Shown here: positions 1-7,295 of the stretch, piece after piece
How positions within the stretch are numbered: position 1 is the stretch's first letter
Layout of the letters: every line of letters starts with the position of its first letter
Assembly (NCBI GenBank): GCA_947624715.1
Contig: CANQLO010000035.1
Span: forward strand, 1-17,041
Direction of reading: 5' to 3'
From: an uncultured Clostridia bacterium
GTDB lineage: Bacteria > Bacillota_A > Clostridia > TANB77 > CAG-508
DNA length: 17,041 nt
Program-made: the position numbers and the translations under genes
Notes under the pieces: generated by a model
Told to the model about the DNA's origin: nothing
The model's database searches: none
Seen by the model: the letters and a program-made list of their open reading frames with translations, nothing else

Positions 1-12
1 ATTTCTGGGGGT

Positions 13-35
13 AAGGGGGAACTATGCCCTTTTTT
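13..35 (+). terminator. possible intrinsic terminator of a gene left of the window
   Basis: AAGGG (13-17) pairs with CCCTT (27-31) around a 9-base loop, and the second arm runs into a T tract (30-35). The stem is only 5 bp, but it is G+C-rich in very AT-rich DNA and has the usual terminator layout on the plus strand. If real it would end a plus-strand gene lying to the left, convergent with pta. Confidence 0.3.
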
Positions 36-92
36 ATTATTTTGGTTTTAATTTTCTTACTAATTCTTTCAAACTATCCTCCTTATTTTTGT

Positions 93-115
93 TTGAAAAC
101 TTTTTACGTTTTCAA
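93..115. repeat. perfect 8-bp inverted repeat downstream of pta
   Basis: TTGAAAAC (93-100) and GTTTTCAA (108-115) form a perfect 8-bp stem with a 7-base loop, 29 bases after the pta stop codon. Neither side has a clean T run, so it is a weak terminator candidate and could equally be an mRNA 3'-end stabiliser. Confidence 0.35.
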
Positions 116-143
116 TTATATTTTACATTTTATATAAAAAAAT

Positions 144-1154
144 TTATAAACTTTTTTGTGCTTGAACAGCTGTTATAGCAACAACTCCTGCCACATCTTC
201 ACTTGAGCAACCTCTTGATAAGTCATTTACTGGTTTGTCTAATCCTTGGCATAGTGGACCATAAGCTTCAGCATGTGCAAATCTTTGAACAAGTTTATAT
301 CCTATATTTCCTGCATCTAAGTCTGGAAATACTAATATATTTGCATGACCTGCAACATTGCTTTCTGGTGCTTTTGATTTTGCTACTTCTGGAATGATAG
401 CAGCATCTAATTGTAATTCCCCGTCTAAAAGTAAATTAGGTGCTTTTTCGTGAGCAATTCTGGTTGCCTCTATTACTTTTTCTGTAAGTTCAGATTTAGC
501 ACTTGCCTTTGTTGAATATGAAAGCATTGCAATTTTTGGCATAGCTGTTTGGCTTATTAACTCTTCAAATGAAAGGCTTGATGATATTGCAATATCCGCT
601 AACTGCTCTGCTGTAGGATTTTCAATCATTCCACAGTCTGAGAAAATCAATACACCATTTTCACCAAATTCATGATCAGGTACACACATTATAAAAAATG
701 CTGAAACTGTCTTTACTCCTTCTGCACCTTTTATTATTTGAAGAGCAGGCCTTAGTGTGTCTGATGTTGGATGACATGCACCTGATACAAAACCATCTGC
801 ATCCCCTACCTTAACCATCATAGTTGCAAAATATCTAGAATTTTCTAAAAGCAATTGTCTTGCATTTTCTATTGTCATTCCTTTTTCTTTTCTTAATTCA
901 TATAGAGTTTGAATATAATAATCCAATCTATCAGATGTTTCTGGATTTACTATTATAGAGCCATCAATATTTATATTATTTTCATTTGATAATAAATGAA
1001 TTTTTTCTTTATCACCAAGTAAGATAATCTTAGCAAATCCTTCTTTTAAAACTATTTCAGCACCTTTTAAAATTCTAACATCCTCTGTTTCAGGCAAGAC
1101 TATAGTTTTTAAATCGTGTTTTGCTTTTTCTTTCATTTCATCAATAAAGTTCAT
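144..1154 (-). CDS. pta: phosphate acetyltransferase
   Basis: Interconverts acetyl-CoA plus phosphate with acetyl phosphate plus CoA in the cytosol; with acetate kinase this gives ATP and acetate, the normal overflow route of fermenting Clostridia. At 336 residues it has the length of the short, catalytic-domain-only Pta type. Family hallmarks visible are GDADGFVSGACHPTSDTLRP (about residues 116-135), DGELQLDAA, the FPDLDAGNIGYKLVQR stretch and a C-terminal NDLSRGCS motif. The ATG at 1154 is preceded by AAGGAGG at 6-base spacing, so the start is firm. It lies 52 bases after fic on the same strand and has no obvious promoter of its own, so co-transcription from upstream is likely. No acetate kinase gene is seen in the window; it may lie to the left. 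Confidence 0.96.
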   Translation of the reverse strand: MNFIDEMKEKAKHDLKTIVLPETEDVRILKGAEIVLKEGFAKIILLGDKEKIHLLSNENNINIDGSIIVNPETSDRLDYYIQTLYELRKEKGMTIENARQLLLENSRYFATMMVKVGDADGFVSGACHPTSDTLRPALQIIKGAEGVKTVSAFFIMCVPDHEFGENGVLIFSDCGMIENPTAEQLADIAISSSLSFEELISQTAMPKIAMLSYSTKASAKSELTEKVIEATRIAHEKAPNLLLDGELQLDAAIIPEVAKSKAPESNVAGHANILVFPDLDAGNIGYKLVQRFAHAEAYGPLCQGLDKPVNDLSRGCSSEDVAGVVAITAVQAQKSL

Positions 1155-1206
1155 TTATTTCCTCCTTTTTGACAAAAATCCAATGTACGATTTTGAATAA
1201 ATTTTC

Positions 1207-1866
1207 TCATTCATCAATTTTATATCCGCTTATACATTTAGTATAAATAAAATCTTTTAAATCTTCCATATTATTCGTTTCGTAATATTTTATTAGTTTC
1301 TCACCAAAGCTAACATCTTCTTCTACGGGTATGCTAATAATACCTTTTCCATTTTCAATCATTATCTTGTTAGCAAATAGCATTGCTGTTCTTTTATTAC
1401 CATCTGAAAAAAATTGTAATCTCATTAAATAGCACATAATAGAAATTGCTCTATCTGTAGCATTTTCTATTTTCAATAATTCGTCTATATCTTTTAAAAC
1501 CTTACTTTCGTTTGGTAATTCAGGCTTCCAGTTTGTTCCACCAATATTAACATCATAAAGTCTAATTTCACCTGCTCTGTCAATTAAATTACTTCCTATT
1601 AAGCTATTTATTGATTTTAAAAAATTTAAATCATTTTTACTGTCTAATGAATTTAAAATAAATATCCATGCATGTTTTAAATTGTTAATCATCTGTATTT
1701 CATCTATTCTTAACCTAGCTACATTTCCTCCATCATATATTTTTTGAGTTTCAGGATATGTAACATCTAAACCTTCAATATGACTACTTTTCCAAATACT
1801 ATCAACGATATTTCTTTTAGCCCAAAATATATTTTGCTCTCTTGTCATATTATATTTATCTTCCAT
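1207..1866 (-). CDS. Fic/DOC family protein with glutamine at the catalytic histidine position
   Basis: Fic proteins usually transfer AMP or another nucleotide moiety to hydroxyl side chains of target proteins. This 219-residue protein has an N-terminal helix with the inhibitory motif (S/T)xxxE(G/N) as S27-S-H-I-E31-G32, a target-binding flap region (about residues 99-120) and the Fic loop QFFSDGNKRT at 151-160. The canonical loop is HxFx(D/E)GN(K/G)R, so the catalytic His is replaced by Gln151, while Asp155, Gly156, Asn157 and Arg159 remain. It is therefore probably altered or inactive in classic AMPylation; other activities cannot be judged from sequence. No small antitoxin gene adjoins it, which fits a protein carrying its inhibitory helix internally (class II). 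The start ATG at 1866 has AAGGA about 12 bases upstream, longer than usual; M7 (position 1848) is an alternative. Confidence 0.88.
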   Translation of the reverse strand: MEDKYNMTREQNIFWAKRNIVDSIWKSSHIEGLDVTYPETQKIYDGGNVARLRIDEIQMINNLKHAWIFILNSLDSKNDLNFLKSINSLIGSNLIDRAGEIRLYDVNIGGTNWKPELPNESKVLKDIDELLKIENATDRAISIMCYLMRLQFFSDGNKRTAMLFANKIMIENGKGIISIPVEEDVSFGEKLIKYYETNNMEDLKDFIYTKCISGYKIDE

Positions 1867-1890
1867 ACTGAACTTCAGTCCTTTCTTTTA

Positions 1891-2232
1891 TTAGTAAATC
1901 TATAAGCCGGGTTCTGTCTAGAGTGGTCATTTATCTAGGATATATATTACTATATACCTCGTGCCACCATATTTAGGAGATGACGAGCAGTCTTATCCTC
2001 CAAGTTACGGTGTTGCTCCAGATGGGGTTTACACGGCTAGATGTATCACTACATCTACGGTGAGCTCTTACCTCGCCTTTTCACCCTTACCATTGCTGGC
2101 GGTTATTTTCTGTTGCACTTTCCTTAAAGTTTCCTTCACTTGACGTTATCAAGCATCTTTGCTCTGTGGAGCCCGGACTTTCCTCATACGCTGTCTTTCG
2201 ACCTTGCTATACGCGACCACTTAACTTACTAA
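1891..2232 (-). ncRNA. rnpB: RNase P RNA, bacterial class A
   Basis: The catalytic RNA that cleaves 5' leaders from pre-tRNAs. On the minus strand the conserved P4 region GAGGAAAGTCCGGGCTCC lies at 2168-2185, followed by the AGGGTGAAAAGGCG and GGTAAGAGCTCACC segments of the specificity domain, and the 3' hallmark ACAGAACCCGGCTTAT at about 1901-1916. Ends are set by helix P1: TTAGTAA (2226-2232) pairs with TTACTAA (1891-1897); helix P2 pairs AGTGGTC with GACCACT. The GGAGCAA element of the class A architecture is present. The length of about 342 nt is normal, and the 5' end fits a promoter 6-7 bases upstream. The fic start codon is only 24 bases beyond the RNA's 3' end, with no terminator between. 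Confidence 0.96.
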
Positions 2233-2237
2233 ATTTA

Positions 2238-2266
2238 ATTGTACTATTTTTTCGTGATTTTGTCAA
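2238..2266 (-). promoter_or_regulatory. rnpB promoter
   Basis: On the minus strand TTGACA (2261-2266, perfect -35), a 17-base spacer and TACAAT (2238-2243, five of six) lie directly before the RNase P RNA. The predicted transcription start, about 2231, coincides with the base of helix P1, which supports both calls. Confidence 0.85.
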
Positions 2267-2336
2267 TTAGTGAATTAGCAATCGAGTAGGAAGTTTTTCA
2301 TAGTAATTCTAAATGTTTTCTAATAAAAATTTTTAT

Positions 2337-2558
2337 TTAGATGTTTTTCATAGATAATTTGACTTTTTGCTTTTCAAAATCTATACCAATAACTTTAACT
2401 TTTACAATATCTCCAATAGAAACAATTTCACTTGGTTTTCTGACAAATTTATCACTCATTTCAGATATATGTACTAATCCATCATGTTTTACTCCAATAT
2501 CTACAAAAGCACCAAAATCTGTTATATTTCTTACAGTACCGATTAAGTACCATGCCAT
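2337..2558 (-). CDS. tex: Tex C-terminal S1 domain, separated from the rest by a frameshift
   Basis: This frame carries the S1 RNA-binding domain that normally ends Tex: GTVRNITDFGAFVDIGVKHD, then DGLVHISEMS and a KVKLSMKNI end, about 67 residues of true homology. The ATG at 2558 is probably not a real start. The first six residues are out-of-frame translation of DNA that encodes Tex in the neighbouring frame, and no ribosome site is seen. The correct reading passes from the upstream frame at about 2540-2547. S1 sequence is intact and conserved, so the break is either recent or a sequencing or assembly error. Read as one gene, tex spans 2337-4494 and would encode about 718 residues, the usual family length. 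Confidence 0.8.
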   Translation of the reverse strand: MAWYLIGTVRNITDFGAFVDIGVKHDGLVHISEMSDKFVRKPSEIVSIGDIVKVKVIGIDFEKQKVKLSMKNI

Positions 2559-4494
2559 CTTTCAAATCTTCAAATTTTAATACATCACTACGAAGTATTG
2601 GTTTTGGCATATCTTCTCTTGGGTCTCTTCCTGGCTTGCATAATTCTTGAATAATATCTTTTAAAGTTATTTCTCCTACATTTAACTTTTTAGAAAGTTC
2701 TTGAGTATTAACTGCTGTAAGTTTTGATTTGATTTCTTTTAACTTTTCCTTATCTAAAATATCTTCTTTTTTATTTCCAATACTATCTAATAACTTTTCA
2801 GCAACTTCATAACTTTCAGGATGAACTGCTGTTATTTCCAATGGATTCTTTCCTTTAGGTATTCTAACAAAGCCTGCGCATTGTTCAAATGCAGACTTTC
2901 CTAACTTAGGAACTTTTAATAATTGTTTTCTCTCAGTAAACTTACCGTTTTCATCTCTATATTTTACTATATTTTTTGCAATACCTGAATTTATACCTGA
3001 CACATATGAAAGTAAAGATGATGTTGCTGTGTTTAAGTCAACTCCAACTTCATTTACTGCATCTTCTACTACACCAGTTAAAGTCTCTGATAATTGTTTT
3101 TGATTTACATCATGTTGGTATTGTCCTATACCAATTGCTTTAGGATCTATTTTTACAAATTCAGCAAGAGGATCTTGTAACCTTCTTGCAATCGATATAG
3201 CACCTCTTAATGAAACGTTTAAGTCTGGATACTCTTCTGTTGCAAGTTTAGAAGCAGAATAAACAGATGCACCCGCTTCACTAACAATTGTATAATAAAC
3301 CTCTACTCCAGCTTTTTCTTTTAATTCTTTTATTGTATCTGAAACAAACATTTCTGATTCTCTTGAAGCTGTTCCATTACCAATTGCAATCATATTTATG
3401 TTATCTTTCATAATTAATCTAGTTAATTCTTTTTTTGCACCTTCTATGTCATTTTGAGGTTCAGTAGGATAAACTACTCCTGTATCTAGTACTTTTCCAG
3501 TTTCGTCAATTACAGCTAATTTACAACCTGTTCTATAAGCTGGGTCAAAACCAAGAACTGTTAATCCTTTAAGAGGTGCCCCTAATAATAATTGTTTAGC
3601 ATTTTTTCCAAATACGCTTATTGCTTGTTTATCTGCTTTCTCTGTCAAATCTGAACGTACTTCTCTATCAACAGATGGCTCTATTAATCTAACAAAACTA
3701 TCTTCTATAGACTCTTTTATTAAATTGGCTCTTTCCCCTTGAGTAGTAATCATTTTTCTAGATATAAGTTCTATTATCTTTTCATTATTTTTCTTAATTT
3801 TGACTTTTAAAAATTCTTCCTTCTCTCCTCTATTTATTGCTAAAATTCTATGGCTTGGAATTGTAGATAATTTCTCACTAAATTCATAATACATTTCATA
3901 TGGAGATTTTTCATCTTCTTTTGTTGCAGTAGTTTCTATAAAGCCTTCTCTATAATAGATACCTTTAATTTTCTTTCTAAAATATGGGTCATCTGATACT
4001 ATTTCAGCAATAATATCTTTTGCTCCCTGAATAGCATCTTGAGTGCTTGGTACTTCATCTGTTATAAATTCTTTTGCAATGTCTGAGATTTTTCTATTGT
4101 CTTTTTGTTCAAGTATATTTTGAGCCAATGGCTCTAATCCTTTTTGTTTTGCAATTATTGCCCTTGTTTTTTTCTTTTGCTTATATGGACGATATATATC
4201 TTCAACTTCTGCTAAAGTCAAAGCATTTTCTAAATCCTGTGCAATCTCATCTGTCCATTTTCCTTGATTTTCAATTGATGCTTGTACCTCTTTTTTACGT
4301 TGTTCTAAATTTCTTAGATATGTTAATCTTTCATTCAAGTCACGTAAAACTTCATCACTTAAATTTCCTGTTACTTCTTTTCTGTATCTTGCTATAAATG
4401 GTATTGTATTTCCTTCATCAATTAAATTGATTGTTTTTTCTACTTGATATTCTTTAATATTTAGTTCACTTGCAATTATACTTATAATATTCAT
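2482..4494 (-). CDS. tex: Tex/YhgF family RNA-binding transcription accessory protein, frameshifted before the S1 domain
   Basis: Tex is a conserved cytosolic nucleic-acid-binding protein linked to transcription and RNA metabolism. Domains in order: helical Tex N-terminal region (about 1-190, with NTIPFIARYRKEVTG at 29-43), YqgF/RNase H-like domain (about 310-440, starting GFDPAYRTGCK at 315-325), helix-hairpin-helix modules (about 480-570, with GIGQYQHDVNQKQLSE and LLSYVSGINSGIAKNIV), then the start of the S1 linker (LKFEDLKDGMVL). After Leu650 the frame departs from the family: 20 unrelated residues and a stop. The S1 domain continues in the next frame. Four bases (AATC) stand where one codon is expected between CTT and GGT. 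The start is good: AAAGGAAA precedes the ATG at 4494, and a promoter lies 34 bases further up. If the break is real, the product lacks its main RNA-binding domain. Confidence 0.92.
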   Translation of the reverse strand: MNIISIIASELNIKEYQVEKTINLIDEGNTIPFIARYRKEVTGNLSDEVLRDLNERLTYLRNLEQRKKEVQASIENQGKWTDEIAQDLENALTLAEVEDIYRPYKQKKKTRAIIAKQKGLEPLAQNILEQKDNRKISDIAKEFITDEVPSTQDAIQGAKDIIAEIVSDDPYFRKKIKGIYYREGFIETTATKEDEKSPYEMYYEFSEKLSTIPSHRILAINRGEKEEFLKVKIKKNNEKIIELISRKMITTQGERANLIKESIEDSFVRLIEPSVDREVRSDLTEKADKQAISVFGKNAKQLLLGAPLKGLTVLGFDPAYRTGCKLAVIDETGKVLDTGVVYPTEPQNDIEGAKKELTRLIMKDNINMIAIGNGTASRESEMFVSDTIKELKEKAGVEVYYTIVSEAGASVYSASKLATEEYPDLNVSLRGAISIARRLQDPLAEFVKIDPKAIGIGQYQHDVNQKQLSETLTGVVEDAVNEVGVDLNTATSSLLSYVSGINSGIAKNIVKYRDENGKFTERKQLLKVPKLGKSAFEQCAGFVRIPKGKNPLEITAVHPESYEVAEKLLDSIGNKKEDILDKEKLKEIKSKLTAVNTQELSKKLNVGEITLKDIIQELCKPGRDPREDMPKPILRSDVLKFEDLKDGMVLNRYCKKYNRFWCFCRYWSKT

Positions 4495-4527
4495 TTCTGT
4501 TTCCTTTCGTTTAAGTTTTCAACACAA

Positions 4528-4556
4528 ATCTTATCATATTAAATTTATTTTTTCAA
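4528..4556 (-). promoter_or_regulatory. tex promoter
   Basis: Minus strand TTGAAA (4551-4556), 17-base spacer, TAAGAT (4528-4533). It sits just after the terminator of the preceding operon and 34 bases before the tex ATG, so tex appears to be its own transcription unit. Confidence 0.55.
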
Positions 4557-4574
4557 GGAAAACAATGTAAAGAT

Positions 4575-4609
4575 ATAAAAAAGACTCTCCTAATTAATTA
4601 GAAGAATCT
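4575..4609 (-). terminator. intrinsic terminator of the der-plsY-gpsA operon
   Basis: On the minus strand a 12-bp stem (4582-4609, two G-U pairs) with a UUAA tetraloop is followed directly by six or seven Ts (4575-4581). It begins 8 bases after the stop codon of the last gene, the exported protein at 4617. Confidence 0.8.
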
Positions 4610-4616
4610 ATTTATA

Positions 4617-5471
4617 TTATAATGTTTCTAATTCTTGCATTACATTTTTATAACCCATAAAGAAGATTTCCTTATCTTGTAACCCTGACATTCTTTCTAA
4701 ATCTTCTATTATAACATAAGTTTTTTGAAGTGCATTTTTTCTCTTCTCATCACTTTCATCTGCAGATATTATTGATGAAAAATAACCTTTAGCATTAGTT
4801 ATACATGTAGTTATATCATTCCATCTATCTCCTGTTACAGCTAATACATATGCGTTTAGGATATTTAATTTTGTATTGCATACATTTAGAGCGAAATTGT
4901 CAGCATTTATACTTGATAAATATCTAGGGATATTTATATACATATTAAATAAATTTACTAGTGCATTATTTTTATCTTTATTTTTTATTGATTGTATGAC
5001 TCCATCCATTGATAATGAAAAACTCGTAATACTTTCTTGTGATATTCCTTGTCTTTGAAAATCCAAGTTAGCAGTTGGCCATGATGAGTACATATTTTCT
5101 ACAAGAAATGATATTTGTGTCCAATCTGGATCTTGTGAATTTTGTTCTAGAGTTGTATTAGGAACTAACTCTGATACAGTAGTAGTATTGTTTTGACTAC
5201 TTCCACCTTTTTTATTATCTTCCGATTTTGGATCATTTACTTCTTTTGTATATACTTTATATTTTATTATTTCGATATTATTTAATTTATTCATTATTTC
5301 TATTATGTTTGATTCAAAAAAGGAAATTTCATCTTTTACCTTATTTTTTAAATCTTTTTCATCTGTTTTGGCATTTACACTTGATACTTTAATATAAATT
5401 AAAGTTATTGCTAAAATTATGCAAATAATTCCTAATATAATTCCAATGTATTTTCCAATATTTTTTTTCAT
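4617..5471 (-). CDS. unrecognised single-pass membrane-anchored exported protein
   Basis: I do not recognise a family. The 284-residue product starts with a short lysine-rich segment and one strong hydrophobic helix (about residues 5-26, IGKYIGIILGIICIILAITL), then a long polar region. That includes a lysine-rich heptad-like stretch (about 30-65) and a Ser/Asn/Thr-rich linker with GGSSQNNTTT (about 90-115). The rest is helical-looking, acidic to neutral and ends ELETL. The topology suggests N-terminus in, with the C-terminal domain outside the membrane. The ATG at 5471 is preceded by GGAGG at correct spacing; a TTG 12 bases further up overlaps that ribosome site and is not the start. It follows gpsA by 106 bases and is last before a terminator. 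The order suggests co-transcription with lipid genes but does not prove a shared role. Confidence 0.75.
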   Translation of the reverse strand: MKKNIGKYIGIILGIICIILAITLIYIKVSSVNAKTDEKDLKNKVKDEISFFESNIIEIMNKLNNIEIIKYKVYTKEVNDPKSEDNKKGGSSQNNTTTVSELVPNTTLEQNSQDPDWTQISFLVENMYSSWPTANLDFQRQGISQESITSFSLSMDGVIQSIKNKDKNNALVNLFNMYINIPRYLSSINADNFALNVCNTKLNILNAYVLAVTGDRWNDITTCITNAKGYFSSIISADESDEKRKNALQKTYVIIEDLERMSGLQDKEIFFMGYKNVMQELETL

Positions 5472-5577
5472 AAACTCCTCCAATAAATTGTTTTTATTTA
5501 TTATTGCAAAATATTGTAAAGTTTATTCTTTTTATAAAGCATAAAATACATTGTTAGGTAATTATTTGCACATTTTT

Positions 5578-6570
5578 TTAATCATTTTCAAATTTTAAAT
5601 CTCTAGTCATTAAATTTTTAACTGCATCTATTGGTGACAAGCCATTATTTAATACATCATTTGCTACTTTTACAATTGGCATATCTACTTCATACTTCTC
5701 TAATAACCTTTTAGCAACTTCAATATTGTCAATACTTTCTATTGTCATACCTATTTCTTTTTGGACTTCATCTTTTGATAAACCTTTTCCAATCAGTCTT
5801 CCGGCTCTTCTATTTCTTGATTCATCACTTGAACATGTTAAAATTAAATCTCCCAAACCTGATAATCCATAAAATGTTTCATTCTTCGCACCTAGTTTAA
5901 CGCCAAGTCTTGCTATTTCAGCTAAACCTCTAGTAATAAGAGCTGACCAAGCATTGGTTCCTAGGTTAAGTTCTGCTGCAACACCTGCACAAAATGCGAT
6001 TATATTTTTAAAAGCTCCTCCTATTTCAACACCAGTTACATCAGTTGATTTATATACTCTCATAAATTCATTTGAGAAAATTTCTGGAATTTCATTAAGT
6101 ATATTTTCATCATGTGATGCTAATATAACTGCTGTTGGTATATGATTTATAACTTCTGTTGCGTAACTTGGTCCAGATAGAACAGCTATTCTTGCACTTG
6201 GCATTTCTGATAAAATTACATTATCTAAAGTTAATAATGTTTCACTTTCTAATCCTTTTGAGCATATAATAATTGGCTTATTTCCTACATAGTCTTTATA
6301 TGATTTGAAAACATTTCTTGTAAATTTAGATGGCGTAACATGAATAATAAAATCACTATTTTCTACTACTTCTTTTATATTAGTTGAGCAATATACATTT
6401 TCATTTACTACCATATCAGGAATAAATTTGCAAGTATGTTTATTATTGATAATATCTTTTTCTTCTTCTGAAAAAGACCATACTTTTACAATGTTTCCTT
6501 TTTCTCCAAGGTGATTAGCTAAAGCCATTCCCCAACTTCCGCTTCCAACTATTGCAATTGTCTTACTCAT
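5578..6570 (-). CDS. gpsA: NAD(P)-dependent glycerol-3-phosphate dehydrogenase
   Basis: Reduces dihydroxyacetone phosphate to sn-glycerol-3-phosphate, the backbone for phospholipids; cytosolic. The N-terminal Rossmann fold begins IAIVGSGSWGMALANHLGEK, HVTPSKF and CSKGLE follow, and the C-terminal half has the catalytic lysine in GGAFKNIIAFCAG plus GLSGLGDLILTC and SRNRRAGRLIGKG, all family signatures. The start is set at the ATG at 6570 (MSKTIAIVG, 330 residues), because AAAGGAAA lies 7 bases before it. A further ATG 18 bases upstream has no ribosome site and would place that Shine-Dalgarno inside the gene. It follows plsY by 77 bases on the same strand, so the enzyme that makes glycerol-3-phosphate is encoded beside the one that acylates it. 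Confidence 0.96.
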   Translation of the reverse strand: MSKTIAIVGSGSWGMALANHLGEKGNIVKVWSFSEEEKDIINNKHTCKFIPDMVVNENVYCSTNIKEVVENSDFIIHVTPSKFTRNVFKSYKDYVGNKPIIICSKGLESETLLTLDNVILSEMPSARIAVLSGPSYATEVINHIPTAVILASHDENILNEIPEIFSNEFMRVYKSTDVTGVEIGGAFKNIIAFCAGVAAELNLGTNAWSALITRGLAEIARLGVKLGAKNETFYGLSGLGDLILTCSSDESRNRRAGRLIGKGLSKDEVQKEIGMTIESIDNIEVAKRLLEKYEVDMPIVKVANDVLNNGLSPIDAVKNLMTRDLKFEND

Positions 6571-6647
6571 TAGTTTGTTTCCTTTCATTTTTTTATTATA
6601 TTTTTCTTAAAAACTTGATTTCAATTTTTAAAATTTTTCTTTAGAAA

Positions 6648-7295
6648 TTATTTTTTGAAACTGATTTTATTTTCTGTTCCATGAGTTAATCTTTTAATAT
6701 TATCTCTATGATTAAATATAACTATTACTGCTAAAATTATAGCAAAAATTATATATGCAAAATGAGCTTCTTCTCCACCAATTATATAATTTGTTCTACT
6801 AAATAAGCATAATATTGGAAATAATATTGCAGCAGCAAGTGAGCCTAATGAAACCATTCTAGATAAAGCCATTAATATTAAAGCAAACACTAAACATATT
6901 AAACCAATTTCCCAATTTACCATTAATATAACTCCTAATGCTGTAGCAACACCTTTTCCACCTTTAAATTTAAAGAATATAGGATAAGTATGTCCTACTA
7001 CTACAAATACACTAGCAATTTGAACTAAAATTGCTCTTACTCCATTATCTGCTTTTATCATTTCTCCAACTAATAATGCGATTAAAACTGCGGCAACACC
7101 TTTTAATATGTCACATAATAGTGTAAAGGCTGCCAATCCCTTTCCAGCGGTTCTTAAAACATTTGTTGTTCCTGCATTTCCGCTTCCTTTTTCTCTTACA
7201 TCAAATCCTGCAAATTTTTTTGTGAATATTATTGAAAAATTAATACTTCCAATTAAATAAGCTACAACAGCTACTACAATATAATTAATCATCAT
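6648..7295 (-). CDS. plsY: acyl-phosphate:glycerol-3-phosphate acyltransferase PlsY
   Basis: Integral membrane enzyme that moves a fatty acyl group from acyl phosphate to glycerol-3-phosphate, giving lysophosphatidate, the first step of phospholipid synthesis in most Gram-positive bacteria. The 215 residues hold about five hydrophobic helices and the three conserved PlsY loops: GSINFS near residue 16, KGSGNAGTTNVLRTAGK (about 36-52) and GHTYPIFFKFKGGKGVATALG-type motif (about 101-121), ending with NHRDNIKRL. The start overlaps the end of der by 11 bases, with GAGGGAA inside der upstream, so translation is probably coupled. Two adjacent ATGs (7295 and 7292) are possible starts. PlsX, which makes the acyl phosphate, is not in the window. 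Confidence 0.95.
   Translation of the reverse strand: MMINYIVVAVVAYLIGSINFSIIFTKKFAGFDVREKGSGNAGTTNVLRTAGKGLAAFTLLCDILKGVAAVLIALLVGEMIKADNGVRAILVQIASVFVVVGHTYPIFFKFKGGKGVATALGVILMVNWEIGLICLVFALILMALSRMVSLGSLAAAILFPILCLFSRTNYIIGGEEAHFAYIIFAIILAVIVIFNHRDNIKRLTHGTENKISFKK

Noticed and set aside
24..137. Plus-strand 37-codon hydrophobic reading frame with a G-rich upstream element
   Set aside because: Its start lies inside the putative terminator hairpin, the G run is an imperfect ribosome site, and hydrophobic frames arise readily as shadows of T-rich DNA.
1961..2143. Plus-strand 60-codon open frame
   Set aside because: Lies wholly within the RNase P RNA on the other strand.
2322..2337. 16-base A/T-only palindrome at the end of tex as a terminator
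   Set aside because: No G-C pairs in the stem and no clean T tract after it; perfect A/T palindromes are common at this composition.
6571..6588. Upstream ATG of gpsA
   Set aside because: No ribosome site; the real Shine-Dalgarno lies between this ATG and the next one.
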